Positions 54,770 through 63,748 of a stretch of 64,000 nt of DNA are shown piece after piece. The translations under genes were made by a program, and so were the position numbers. How positions within the stretch are numbered: position 1 is the stretch's first letter; the number at the start of each line of letters is the position of its first letter. The notes below the pieces were generated by a model, which saw only the letters and a list, made by a program, of their open reading frames with translations, was not told the DNA's origin and did no database searches. This DNA comes from an uncultured Rhizobiaceae group bacterium (GTDB lineage Bacteria > Pseudomonadota > Alphaproteobacteria > Rhizobiales > Rhizobiaceae): positions 1-64,000 of the forward strand of contig CALLUS010000025.1 of the NCBI GenBank assembly GCA_938010435.1, read 5' to 3'.

Positions 54770-56008
54770 ATGTCAGAAAACATCGCAGCACCAACCGAAA
54801 CGCGCTGGAGACCACCTGTCTGGCTCATTATCACGTGTGGTTGCGCCATCGCTTTACTGGCCTTTGGGCCGCGTTCTGCCATGGGCTTTTTCCAAGAACC
54901 CATTCTGCAAGATAAGGGCTGGGGCAGCACAACATTCGGATTGGCGATAGCAATTCAGAATCTTGCTTGGGGTTTGGGACAACCGGTTTTTGGCGCGCTT
55001 GCAGACCGGTATGGAGCTTATCGGTCATTGGCCATTGGCGGAATTATTTATGCAATCGGGCTGTATATTATGGCCACCGCTAATGCTCCTATCTGGTTGC
55101 ACATAGGCGGCGGCGTCTTGGTTGGTTTGGGGGTCGCTGCCGGCTCGTTCGGCATCATTTTGTCGGTCTTTGCGCGCAATGTTGCGCCCGAACAAAGGTC
55201 TTTTGTTTTTGGCATGGGAACAGCAGCGGGGTCCGCAGGCATGTTCCTGTTTTCACCACTCTCGGCGGGTTTGATCGCAAATTTCGGTTGGTCAAATGCT
55301 CTTGTCGTCTTGTCAGCCATGATGTTGCTGATACCTGTTCTAGCCATTCCGCTTTTCGGCAATTCAAAGGACGCGAAAGTTCCGCAGGAAAATATCAATC
55401 AAACGATCGCTGAAGCTTTGAAAGAAGCTATGGGACACAAATCCTACCTACTGCTTATTTCAGGGTTCTTCGTGTGCGGCTTTCAGGTAGCTTTCATCAC
55501 GGCTCATTTCCCGAAATATATTGCTGATATTGGCATCGCGTCCATCTATGCCGTATGGGCGATTGCACTTATTGGCTTATTCAATGTGTTTGGTTCGTTG
55601 GCTTCGGGCATTATCGGGCAACGATATTCGAAGCCTTATTTTCTATCGCTGATCTATATTGGCCGATCGATAGCGGTCACAGCGTTTCTCTTACTGCCCC
55701 AAACGCCCACAAGTGTGGTCATTTTTGCCATCGTTATGGGCCTTTTGTGGCTTTCAACCGTGGCACCCACCAACGCGTTGGTAGCCATTATGTTTGGCAC
55801 ACGGCATTTGGGCATGCTCGGCGGTGTGGTGTTCTTTTCACACCAGATAGGTTCGTTTCTGGGTGTCTATTTCGGTGGCTATTTGCGCGACACATCGGGC
55901 AGCTACGATGTGGTTTGGTGGCTTGGCGTGGCGCTTGGCCTGTTTGCCGCCCTCGTCCATTGGCCCATCAAAGAAGCGCCTGTAAAACGTTCGGCAATGG
56001 CGGCTTAA
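54770..56008 (+). CDS. MFS transporter, monocarboxylate/oxalate-formate antiporter-like
   Basis: A 412-residue permease with twelve hydrophobic segments. Features are FGLAIAIQNLAWGLGQPVFGALADRYG near residue 55-80 (MFS motif A) and a long loop after helix 6. Its pattern resembles the YbfB/OxlT group for small organic acids. It is divergent from the keto-acid hydratase gene, suggesting uptake of that enzyme's substrate or precursor. The ATG at 54770 has AGGA upstream. The stop overlaps the thioesterase gene tail to tail. Confidence 0.87.
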   Translation: MSENIAAPTETRWRPPVWLIITCGCAIALLAFGPRSAMGFFQEPILQDKGWGSTTFGLAIAIQNLAWGLGQPVFGALADRYGAYRSLAIGGIIYAIGLYIMATANAPIWLHIGGGVLVGLGVAAGSFGIILSVFARNVAPEQRSFVFGMGTAAGSAGMFLFSPLSAGLIANFGWSNALVVLSAMMLLIPVLAIPLFGNSKDAKVPQENINQTIAEALKEAMGHKSYLLLISGFFVCGFQVAFITAHFPKYIADIGIASIYAVWAIALIGLFNVFGSLASGIIGQRYSKPYFLSLIYIGRSIAVTAFLLLPQTPTSVVIFAIVMGLLWLSTVAPTNALVAIMFGTRHLGMLGGVVFFSHQIGSFLGVYFGGYLRDTSGSYDVVWWLGVALGLFAALVHWPIKEAPVKRSAMAA

Positions 56009-56511
56009 ACTGGGATTTTGAATATTGAGCATGTCTGCGTGCCGTGGGCGAAAAGCTTGCCGTTTTCGTCCGTCAACTTGGCTTCAGCCGTTGCCAATTG
56101 ACGACCAGGGTGCACCACAGTGCCCCGCGCGAACAGTCGACCGGTATCCGGCATAATCGGGCGTACGTAATTTATCTTCAATTCAACTGTCGTGCTGGCA
56201 TGGCCAATAGGACAAATACTGTGAACTGCGCAGGCCAAAGCGGAGTCCAACAAAGTGGCCGCATAGCCGCCATGTACGGTGCCAATAGGATTCATGTAAT
56301 CCTCTGATGGGATGCCCGTAAACATCACATACCCTTCGCCCACTTCTGCCAGTTGGAAATTCATGGCACGGCCTATCGTGGGGGCCGGAAATTGCCCGTC
56401 AATAATACCTTGCAAATAATCTCGTCCGGAAATTTTCACAATCTCTGCCATCGACGCCACGCCATAGCCTTGAGAAAGATGCTGTGCATGGCGATATTCA
56501 ATTTCAGACAT
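56005..56511 (-). CDS. PaaI-type hotdog-fold thioesterase
   Basis: A 168-residue protein with the hotdog segment PIGTVHGGYAATLLDSALACAVHS near residue 75 and ELKINYVRPIMPDTGRLFARGTVVH near 105, typical of PaaI/COG2050 acyl-CoA thioesterases. The preferred acyl-CoA is unknown. The start overlaps the recO stop by eight bases, placing it at the end of the lepB-rnc-era-recO series. Confidence 0.88.
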   Translation of the reverse strand: MSEIEYRHAQHLSQGYGVASMAEIVKISGRDYLQGIIDGQFPAPTIGRAMNFQLAEVGEGYVMFTGIPSEDYMNPIGTVHGGYAATLLDSALACAVHSICPIGHASTTVELKINYVRPIMPDTGRLFARGTVVHPGRQLATAEAKLTDENGKLFAHGTQTCSIFKIPV

Positions 56512-57259
56512 ATCTGTCAGTTCCTTTCAATAATTTCGCAATAGCCCGAATGAGGCTGTTGCGTTCCACGGGCACATCAATTCCACGCGCCATATAGACA
56601 TGACGACCAAAAAAGAAACTCGTCAATTCAAACCCATTTTCTATATCTGTCCATTCTGCGGCATTAATACGTTCCAAGTCTCTTTCCAGCAAAAATGAAG
56701 GCAATTGCAACATTTTATCGGCCCACGGTTTCCCCGCTTCCGCACTCACTGCCCGCCCCGATTTCGGTGAAACGTACATCAAGTTGGCAGTTTGTCCTGT
56801 TGCGGCGCATGCAGAAAGGTCCAAACCGAAGCCTAATTCTTCCAATATAGACAATTCAAATCGTACCACCAACTCGCCTGCGATTGCCGGATTGTCCAAA
56901 TTATCGAGAACAATCGCCAAAATGTCATACAGATTAGCGTGGGCATCTCGTTCCGGTAGCAACCTAAGATGCGAAGCGAGTACTTGCAGAGCATAAACAC
57001 CATGAGCCGTTTCCATGAGTTTTGAGGCGCGCATGGACACGCTTTCCAGTTTGAATTGGCCCAGATGATCTTCCAACCTTGCCCGCCAAGTGGCGCGAAC
57101 CGTATTTCCGGGTTGAAGCAGTGGTCTCATAGTCCGGGAACGACCACCGTGAACCACACCCAAATGCCGTCCGCGTTCACGGGTCATCAGTTCGGCAATG
57201 ACGGCAGTTTCACCGTGTTTGCGAACGCCTAGAACAATGGCTTGGTCGGACCATTCCAT
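56504..57259 (-). CDS. recO: DNA repair protein RecO
   Basis: A 251-residue recombination mediator that helps RecA load on SSB-coated DNA. The N-terminal OB-fold begins MEWSDQAIVLGVRKHGETAVIAELMTRE and contains HLGVVHGGRSRTMRPLLQPG. The C-terminal helical part has FELSILEELGFGLDLSACAATG. The zinc cysteines of the E. coli protein are largely absent, which is usual in this class. It follows era by six bases. Confidence 0.94.
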   Translation of the reverse strand: MEWSDQAIVLGVRKHGETAVIAELMTRERGRHLGVVHGGRSRTMRPLLQPGNTVRATWRARLEDHLGQFKLESVSMRASKLMETAHGVYALQVLASHLRLLPERDAHANLYDILAIVLDNLDNPAIAGELVVRFELSILEELGFGLDLSACAATGQTANLMYVSPKSGRAVSAEAGKPWADKMLQLPSFLLERDLERINAAEWTDIENGFELTSFFFGRHVYMARGIDVPVERNSLIRAIAKLLKGTDRYV

Positions 57260-57265
57260 CGCGAA

Positions 57266-58186
57266 TTATTTGGGGAATTCCAACCCCATTTCGCGGTAAC
57301 GCTCAGGGTCATCGATCCAGTTTTCGCGCACTTTCACAAACAAGAACAGATGCACGTTTTGCCCCAACATCTCGGTCAATTCTTTACGGGCTGCAGTTGA
57401 AATTGCTTTGATGGTTTCGCCTTTATTGCCGATCACAATTTTCTTGTGTGCGCTGCGTTGAATGTAAATCACCTGGTCAATTTTCACGCTGCCATCTTTG
57501 CGTTCTTCCCAGCCCTCCACTTCCACGTGAGCGGAATATGGAAGCTCTTGGTGTAGCCGCAAAAACAGTTTTTCACGGGTCACTTCTGCAGCCAAAATCC
57601 GTGCTGGCAAATCGGACACTTGGTCTTCGGGGTAAAGATACGGGCTTTCCGGCATTTCTTTGGCAAGATGATTCATGAAATCATCGCAACCATCACCATT
57701 TAAAGCAGAAATCAGGAATGTCTGATCAAAGTGCGCACGTTCCGTGGCAGCTTTTACAAGCGCCAAAAGCTTCTCACGTGGCACACGGTCAATCTTGTTG
57801 AGCAACAGTATTTTCGGCAGTTTTACGTTGTCGAGACTATCCAGAATACGTTCGGCGTCTCCGCGAATGCCGCGCTCCGCATCAATAAGCAGTGCCACCA
57901 TATCGGCATCTTTGGCGCCGCCCCAAGCAGCATCCACCATGGCGCGATCAAGCCTGCGGCGTGGCTGAAAAATCCCCGGCGTGTCCGCAAAAATAATCTG
58001 ACTTCTACCACGCATTGCGATGCCACGAATAACAGCTCGTGTGGTCTGAACCTTATGGCTGACGATGGAAACCTTGGTTCCCACCAGACGATTTATAAGC
58101 GTTGATTTTCCCGCATTGGGCGCACCAATCAGAGCGACAAACCCTGCACGGGTTGGCTCGGAAGTTGGTTGCATTTCTTCACTCAT
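57266..58186 (-). CDS. era: GTPase Era
   Basis: An essential GTPase for 16S rRNA processing and 30S assembly. The 306-residue protein has G1 GAPNAGKST near residue 21, G2 TTRAVIRG, G3 DTPGIF, G4 NKID and a C-terminal KH domain (about 215-300) with VIYIQRSAHKKIVIGNKGETIK. It starts by overlapping the rnc stop by four bases, so RNase III and Era, which work together on rRNA, are coupled. Confidence 0.97.
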   Translation of the reverse strand: MSEEMQPTSEPTRAGFVALIGAPNAGKSTLINRLVGTKVSIVSHKVQTTRAVIRGIAMRGRSQIIFADTPGIFQPRRRLDRAMVDAAWGGAKDADMVALLIDAERGIRGDAERILDSLDNVKLPKILLLNKIDRVPREKLLALVKAATERAHFDQTFLISALNGDGCDDFMNHLAKEMPESPYLYPEDQVSDLPARILAAEVTREKLFLRLHQELPYSAHVEVEGWEERKDGSVKIDQVIYIQRSAHKKIVIGNKGETIKAISTAARKELTEMLGQNVHLFLFVKVRENWIDDPERYREMGLEFPK

Positions 58187-58923
58187 TTGATATTTTCCTC
58201 AATAGTGCCATCAGCACTCATGATCCAGACTTTTTCTCTCAGCAAAACCGCTTGGGCTGCAGCTTGTTCAGCAGCGCGTTTTGAACGTCCCTGCCCCTTT
58301 GCGCCCTCAATACCTTCCATCACAACGGCAACTGTAAAGACCGGATCATGATCAGGGCCAGACCGTTCTGCTATAGCATAAGATGGCGTTGAAGATGTTT
58401 TTGTATGCGCCCATTCTTGCAAAGCTGTTTTGCTGTCGCGTGTGCCTGCACCAGCGCTGTGAATACGATGTTTCCAATATTTGGTCACGAACGCTGTCGC
58501 TGCTTCCAACCCTGCATCGAGATAAATCGCAGCAATGAGTGATTCCACCACATCAGCACGGACACTCTTCATCCGTTTACCCGTGATCTGTTTAACGTCT
58601 GCGCCTGCGTGAATGAATTCATGCAAGCCAATTTCGTCAGAGATTTCCGCACACATATTACCACTGACTAACGTGTTGAGGCGTACAGACAGTTCACCTT
58701 CACGGGCATTGGGGAACTCAAAGAACAGCATTTCAGCGATGCAAATACCCAATATGCGATCACCGAGGAATTCCAGGCGTTCGTAGTGCGAAATTTCGCC
58801 TGCTTTCTTCGACGCGCTAGAATGGGTCAGCGCGCGAACAAGCCGTTCGTGCGACTTGAACTTGTGTTCAATAATTGTTTCCAGTTGCGCGATTTTTTGC
58901 GCGGTGAGACGAACTGAGCTCAA
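58183..58923 (-). CDS. rnc: Ribonuclease III
   Basis: Cleaves double-stranded RNA in rRNA maturation. The 246-residue protein has the catalytic signature HYERLEFLGDRILG near residue 45 and the second acidic cluster (VRADVVESLIAAIYLDAG near 118), then a dsRNA-binding domain (about 165-240). The TTG at 58923 is chosen: it directly follows the lepB stop, with AGG in the lepB tail. A farther in-frame ATG at 58998 would add 25 residues inside lepB. Confidence 0.95.
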   Translation of the reverse strand: MSSVRLTAQKIAQLETIIEHKFKSHERLVRALTHSSASKKAGEISHYERLEFLGDRILGICIAEMLFFEFPNAREGELSVRLNTLVSGNMCAEISDEIGLHEFIHAGADVKQITGKRMKSVRADVVESLIAAIYLDAGLEAATAFVTKYWKHRIHSAGAGTRDSKTALQEWAHTKTSSTPSYAIAERSGPDHDPVFTVAVVMEGIEGAKGQGRSKRAAEQAAAQAVLLREKVWIMSADGTIEENIK

Positions 58924-58924
58924 A

Positions 58925-59665
58925 CTACAAACCTGTGAAGATACGGCCCCAGCGCATGTCGCTCGGCCAGCGCCAGATTTGATAAGCCGGGGTTTCATTT
59001 TCCAGCGACAGGAAAATTACTTGTGCTTTACCAACGAGATTTTCAAAAGGCACGAATCGAACTGAATACCGGCTATCATCAGAGTTGTCGCGGTTGTCCC
59101 CCATAAAGAAATAATGGCCTTCCGGCACGGTTACTTCCGGAGTGTTGTCTGAACGATTACCCGGTTGAGTATCGATTGTTTCATAGGTCACACCAGATGG
59201 CATGGTTTCTTTGTAAATTGGAACAGAATAGCTTGTGGTACGGGTTTGTTCTGCAAACACACCGTCTTCTTTGCGTTCAACAGGTTTGCCGTTGAGATAA
59301 AGCACACTGTCTTTCAACTGGATTTTGTCACCCGGCAGTCCAACAACACGCTTGATAAAATCTGTATTCAACTGATGCGGAGGGCGGAACACCACAACAT
59401 CGCCACGCTCTGGTTCGCCGGACCAGATTCTGCCGCTGAATAAGTTTGGTGAAAGCGGGAATGAATATTTGCTGTAACCGTAAGAAAACTTGGATACAAA
59501 AAGATAGTCACCCACCAAAAGCGTTGGTTTCATACTGCCCGAAGGTATGTTGAATGGCTGAAACAAAAACGTGCGCAGAACCAACGCTAGAATGAGCGCC
59601 TGAACGACAACTGATACGGTTTCCCACAAGGCATTTTCTTGTTTGTGCGCTGTCTTTGAAGCCAA
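58925..59665 (-). CDS. lepB: Signal peptidase I
   Basis: Membrane protease that removes Sec signal peptides. The 246-residue protein has one N-terminal membrane segment (about 14-34), the catalytic Ser in NIPSGSMKPTLLVGDY near residue 42 and the general-base Lys in FIKRVVGLPGDKI near residue 106. GDNRDNSDDSRY near 192 completes the family pattern. The start is TTG, preceded by AAGGAAC. First gene of lepB-rnc-era-recO; the usual acpS partner is not present upstream in the window. Confidence 0.95.
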   Translation of the reverse strand: MASKTAHKQENALWETVSVVVQALILALVLRTFLFQPFNIPSGSMKPTLLVGDYLFVSKFSYGYSKYSFPLSPNLFSGRIWSGEPERGDVVVFRPPHQLNTDFIKRVVGLPGDKIQLKDSVLYLNGKPVERKEDGVFAEQTRTTSYSVPIYKETMPSGVTYETIDTQPGNRSDNTPEVTVPEGHYFFMGDNRDNSDDSRYSVRFVPFENLVGKAQVIFLSLENETPAYQIWRWPSDMRWGRIFTGL

Positions 59666-59793
59666 AGCTTTGTTCCTTAATTTGTTCTGCCACTGCAGTG
59701 TTAGAGCTTATGCCGAGTGACCGGCCAATGAGCAAGTTGAAAAACAGACGGAACGTGACAATGAAAACGGGCAGAAGTGGAAATGAGGCGGGT

Positions 59794-60462
59794 TTAAACC
59801 AAGATTGATCGCGCTTTTTCAAAGACGTCGTAGAACATGCGTTCTGTCAAACGCCCCGTATTGGTGTTGTAACGAGAGCAATGATAGCTGGAAAGCACGA
59901 CATATTGCCCCATTTCATGTCGCACATTGTGGGCAAATGGCACTGATGCCACCCGCACACCCAATGTGCGTGCTGTGCTGTCATGGGAGATTTTTCCCAA
60001 TGTCACCATCATTTGTAAATTTGGAAAACTTGCAATTGTTTCTGCCAAAAACGGACGACATGAATTGATCTCAGCGCCTACTGGTTTGTTTTCAGGTGGC
60101 ACACACCGAACGGCATTTGTGATGGCGCAATCCGTCAGTTTCAAACTGTCATTGGGGTCTGCTTCATAACGCCCTTGGGCAAATCCATATTTCACCAGCG
60201 TGTCATAGAGCAGATCACCTGCCCAGTCTCCCGTAAACGGGCGGCCTGTTTTGTTTGCGCCCTTTAGCCCGGGCGCGAGCCCTACAACCAACAGTTTGAC
60301 AGACTCAGCGCCGCCTTGTGCGCCATCAGGCAACCATGTGGGCACGGGTGCATTGTGAAAGCCCGGGTTCAATCCACGGTGTTTATGCCGAAACTCCACC
60401 AAACGCGGACAAAGCGGGCAATCGCGAGAGGGTTCAGCTTTTGGATTATCAAGTGCGGCCAT
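59794..60462 (-). CDS. Uracil-DNA glycosylase, family 5-like (Fe-S)
   Basis: A 222-residue base-excision repair enzyme. Motif A is GLAPGLKGANKTGRPFTGDWAG near residue 62, close to the UDGb (family 5) consensus with no catalytic Asp in the first loop. The C-terminal motif is SSYHCSRYNTNTGRL near 193, in which Cys replaces the usual Pro. CPLCPRL near the start and VRCVPPENKP contribute the Fe-S cysteines. It is transcribed in the same direction as lepB, which begins 128 bases downstream. Confidence 0.88.
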   Translation of the reverse strand: MAALDNPKAEPSRDCPLCPRLVEFRHKHRGLNPGFHNAPVPTWLPDGAQGGAESVKLLVVGLAPGLKGANKTGRPFTGDWAGDLLYDTLVKYGFAQGRYEADPNDSLKLTDCAITNAVRCVPPENKPVGAEINSCRPFLAETIASFPNLQMMVTLGKISHDSTARTLGVRVASVPFAHNVRHEMGQYVVLSSYHCSRYNTNTGRLTERMFYDVFEKARSILV

Positions 60463-60514
60463 AGGGGCTCTTTATCGGCAATCTGGTGTAAAGAACAGAA
60501 GGACGAGCACCTGT

Positions 60515-61060
60515 TTAAGCTTCATCCCCATCAGGATCATCTCTGCCCACTTCATTTTGCAGAGATTGAATATCAAGATAGAAATCAGCTTGACGGCGCA
60601 ACTCATCAGCAATCATTGGCGGTTGGCTCTTTGTTGTTGATACAACCGTAACCCGTTTGCCTTTGCGTTGCAGAGCTTCAACCAATTTGCGGAAGTCGCC
60701 GTCACCTGAAAACAAAACGAAATGGTCAACACTTGGTGCAAGCTCCATGGCGTCGACAGCCAATTCAATGTCCATATTGCCTTTCACCTTTCGGCGGCCA
60801 GCAGCATCGGTAAATTCTTTGGCTGGCTTGGTCACCACGGTGTAGCCATTGTAATCCAACCAATCGATCAAGGGGCGGATGGACGAATATTCCTGATCTT
60901 CGATCAACGCAGTGTAATAATAGGCGCGCAGCAAATAGCCGCGTTTTTGAAACGTCTTCAGCAATTGCTTGTAATCAATATCAAACCCCAACGCTTTGGA
61001 GGTTGCGTAAAGATTTGCGCCATCAATCAACAAAACGATCTTTTCGCGTTCATCAAACAT
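60515..61060 (-). CDS. NYN-domain (LabA/DUF88) nuclease-like protein
   Basis: A 181-residue NYN-domain protein with a PIN-like fold. Acidic site residues are visible in VLLIDGANLYATSK near residue 10, KGNMDIELAVDAMEL near 95 and LFSGDGDFRKLVEAL near 117. RNA cleavage is the expected activity. Genes of this kind lie near rpoZ and rsh in many Hyphomicrobiales, and here rpoZ is about 2 kb away with an inserted protease gene between. Confidence 0.9.
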   Translation of the reverse strand: MFDEREKIVLLIDGANLYATSKALGFDIDYKQLLKTFQKRGYLLRAYYYTALIEDQEYSSIRPLIDWLDYNGYTVVTKPAKEFTDAAGRRKVKGNMDIELAVDAMELAPSVDHFVLFSGDGDFRKLVEALQRKGKRVTVVSTTKSQPPMIADELRRQADFYLDIQSLQNEVGRDDPDGDEA

Positions 61061-61526
61061 TTGAAATTACCTGTTGGCGGCCCATAGACCACGAGTGAAA
61101 TAAACTGATATTAAAATTTCCGTCGCAAAAATCAGCGCGACACATTTGCTACCTTAACTTGGGAAGATGATTTGTGGTTTCAACTCATTCAAAAAAATTG
61201 TGATCGCAATTGGGTGGTGAGAGGAAATGACACATCGAGGTGTGAACCAATGGTAGCTTCGAGTCCGAGTTGGACGGTCAAAATTTAATCTAGCTCACTA
61301 AACGCCTAGCCGACCTAGTAGAAACGTCGGATTTTTTCGCGGATGCGATCCTAAGACCAACTGCAGTTCCATGTCATTTCGTCCGCGCAACGGGTCTTAA
61401 TGTTATTCACGAAATTACCTGTTCTCCATCAGTCCACATTTGTTTGATGCAGAACGTGAATGTTATCTTCAATTCAAGCAAACAGTCGTTATAGTACTGA
61501 TAGATTTAGCAGACTCAAGAGCCAGT
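61061..61526 (+). other. Non-coding stretch between NYN and protease genes
   Basis: No plausible gene. It should hold the promoters of both flanking divergent genes. CCGAC and GTCGG (61310-61330), followed by ATTTTTT, form a short terminator-like hairpin on the plus strand whose upstream transcript, if any, is unidentified. The stretch is AT-richer than its surroundings by eye. Confidence 0.45.
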
Positions 61527-62924
61527 ATGACCAATCCTTCTGACGTAAAGCGACAAGTTCTTCAATCTTCTCCCGATCCAAAAGAATACTGGACGGAAGA
61601 GCGGTTAAACAATGCCACGCCTATCCCGTTGCCAAAAGTAAACGCAGATCTAATCGCAAGCCTCAATGAACGGCTTAAGGCAATGTCCGGTGCGCCTGGA
61701 CCTGAGGTTATTCTGGAACCAATATTTCCCCCTGATGCCAGTTTCTCGAGCGCAATCGGCAGTGATGATGACCCAAAGGTTGTGAATGATGTTGGAATAT
61801 TCCCGTATTCCGCTATCGGTATGATCTCCTTCACAAGCGATGGGTTAGACTACACAGCTTCTGCATTTTCGCTTGGCAACAACGCCAACTGTGTCATGAC
61901 AGCTGCCCATTGTGTCTACAGCTACGGCGCCGATGGCACTGGGAGCTATTGGTCTGAGAATGTTGTATATTGGTTGCAGCGGGACGGTAAACGCTATGCT
62001 GCAGCATATCCCTGCACGATTGGGTATATTTTCTGCGGATGGAAAGACGGCGTCGATTCGAAGCATCGGGATGCAATGTATGATGTCGCGCTTCTTAATG
62101 CCCCTGCAGGTCCGGTCCGAAAAGGCGGTGGCTTAGGTTATGTGCAAAAACCCTCAGAGAACACGACTGTCATTGGTTATCCAAGTGATCCAATAAGTAA
62201 ATACCCGTTTAATAGCACAACGATGTGGGAGGAAAGCTCTGAGTGGAAAACCGCAGATATTGGCAGCTATTATTATGGCCCCAACAGTTTAACAGCTGGC
62301 ATTAGCGGTGCACCATTTATGTCTTCGGAGGAAGTTTTTAAAAATTATGCGTTTGGCAATGTGTCGAAGGGCCATGAGGGTGGTGAAATAACGTTCCTTA
62401 CCACCCCTAGGACAGATATATCTCTGGTGCCAATAAAAAATTTGCTTCAGAAACAGAATGATGATGTCCAAACCACTCCTGATAATTTTGACGGTTACTT
62501 AATCGCCGAAGGAAATCTCATTATTGATGGTGGTGTCTTGGAAGTTAGTGATGGGGACGACATGGAAGATGTCGTCTATTGGCAGGCAAACCCAATTAAA
62601 GAAGTCAGCCCCATGCAAAAATTTGACTTCAAGTTTGGGGTCTCAAGTACCGGCGAAATTATTGTGAGCATGGAAGGAATTAATCCCACATCAGGGACTT
62701 CGGGTAATTGGTTCGCAAAATACGTTGTTAATGCAGCCCATTCAAAGACCAAAAAAGACTGGGTTGTTGAAGTGATAGGCGAGCCAACCTTTGGCAAAGT
62801 TGAGTGCTACATTCGATCCTCAGGCTTTTATCTATGTCCAACACCTGGAGGTGGACGCATTATGATTGATGCTTTTTCAGAAAAACACAAATGGACATTG
62901 CAGCTACAAGAGCCGACATCCTAG
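61527..62924 (+). CDS. Trypsin-like (S1/V8-type) serine protease
   Basis: A 465-residue protein with a complete catalytic triad: His in CVMTAAHCVYSYG near residue 132, Asp in RDAMYDVALLNAP near 187, and Ser in LTAGISGAPFMS near 258 (GISGAP in place of GDSGGP). The Cys next to the His could pair as in other S1 enzymes. The first 85 residues form a prodomain-like region without a signal peptide. About 160 residues follow the protease domain, with a beta-rich unit containing repeats like NLIIDGGVLEVSDGDD. A TTG at 61440 would add 29 residues and a short hydrophobic run. It appears as an accessory gene between NYN and rpoZ. Confidence 0.83.
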   Translation: MTNPSDVKRQVLQSSPDPKEYWTEERLNNATPIPLPKVNADLIASLNERLKAMSGAPGPEVILEPIFPPDASFSSAIGSDDDPKVVNDVGIFPYSAIGMISFTSDGLDYTASAFSLGNNANCVMTAAHCVYSYGADGTGSYWSENVVYWLQRDGKRYAAAYPCTIGYIFCGWKDGVDSKHRDAMYDVALLNAPAGPVRKGGGLGYVQKPSENTTVIGYPSDPISKYPFNSTTMWEESSEWKTADIGSYYYGPNSLTAGISGAPFMSSEEVFKNYAFGNVSKGHEGGEITFLTTPRTDISLVPIKNLLQKQNDDVQTTPDNFDGYLIAEGNLIIDGGVLEVSDGDDMEDVVYWQANPIKEVSPMQKFDFKFGVSSTGEIIVSMEGINPTSGTSGNWFAKYVVNAAHSKTKKDWVVEVIGEPTFGKVECYIRSSGFYLCPTPGGGRIMIDAFSEKHKWTLQLQEPTS

Positions 62925-63087
62925 GGACAAGATTTCTAAACAGTATCTTATGTTGGGTGAATGTGCTTCACGGGTTTCCATCAAGAGACCGTAATGTAAC
63001 GAGATACTTTTTGATTGAGATAGCCCAAGCCTTGGTAAACGAATGTCACCAACGTCCACATTGCTGCCGTTGAACGCACGATTTGCC

Positions 63088-63116
63088 TTGAAAAAGTCAG
63101 AGAGTTGGCGTATCGA
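63088..63116 (+). promoter_or_regulatory. Putative rpoZ promoter
   Basis: TTGAAA (63088-63093) and TATCGA (63111-63116) are separated by 17 bases, about 40 bases before the rpoZ ATG. The boxes are moderate matches to a sigma-70 promoter. The rest of the 232-base gap from the protease gene shows nothing else. Confidence 0.4.
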
Positions 63117-63156
63117 ACGACAAATATTCTCCGACAATTGATAACAGGAGCCGCGC

Positions 63157-63561
63157 ATGGCCCGCGTAACCGTGGAAGATTGCATCGACAAAGTGTCGAA
63201 CCGTTTTGAGCTTGTATTGCTTGCAAGCCACCGCTCACGCCAGATTTCGTCTGGTTCACAGATTTCTGTTGAGCGTGATAATGATAAAAACCCAGTTGTT
63301 GCTTTGCGTGAAATCGCTGACGAGCAATTGTCTCCGGGTGATTTGAAAGAAGATCTGATTCATTCCTTGCAGAAACATGTTGAAGTGGATGAGCCTGAAG
63401 ATCTTCCAGAAGAAGCTGCTGAAGACATCGTGATGGGTGCTGAAGATGGCGATGTGCCAATGGAAGCTCCGGCACAGATCACATTTGATACACTGTCAGA
63501 AGACGAGCTTCTGTCCGGCATCCAAAACTTGGTCGCTCCTGAAAAATCCGACGACTACTAA
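63157..63561 (+). CDS. rpoZ: RNA polymerase omega subunit
   Basis: A 134-residue omega subunit that supports RNA polymerase assembly. The N-terminus [30 protein letters not shown] and [16 protein letters not shown] are the conserved core (about 1-65). The remaining acidic C-terminal half is typical of the longer alphaproteobacterial form. AGGAG precedes the ATG. A terminator follows, and rsh is the next gene, the common rpoZ-rsh order. Confidence 0.97.
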   Translation: MARVTVEDCIDKVSNRFELVLLASHRSRQISSGSQISVERDNDKNPVVALREIADEQLSPGDLKEDLIHSLQKHVEVDEPEDLPEEAAEDIVMGAEDGDVPMEAPAQITFDTLSEDELLSGIQNLVAPEKSDDY

Positions 63562-63585
63562 GATTCTAAAACAAGAATTTACGAG

Positions 63586-63618
63586 AAAGCCGGTTTGCAT
63601 TTGCAAGTCGGCTTTTTT
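63586..63618 (+). terminator. Terminator after rpoZ
   Basis: AAAGCCG (63586-63592) pairs with CGGCTTT (63609-63615), with an inner TTGC/GCAA extension, followed by a T-run. It is a good rho-independent terminator 24 bases after the rpoZ stop. Confidence 0.85.
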
Positions 63619-63748
63619 ATTGCCTTGTTCGCAACCAGAGCTTGCACAAGCCAAGCAATCCCCCCATTTTTAAAATCGATAGAATGGCACATCAACGGCA
63701 CGAGTCGCGGATGTTTCATATTTCAAGACCACGGGGACTATTGCGCAG

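Noticed and set aside
59508-59822. Minus-strand frame running from the uracil-DNA glycosylase gene into lepB, checked as a possible acpS remnant
   Set aside because: The part outside known genes shows no acpS motif, and the rest is an out-of-frame reading of lepB.
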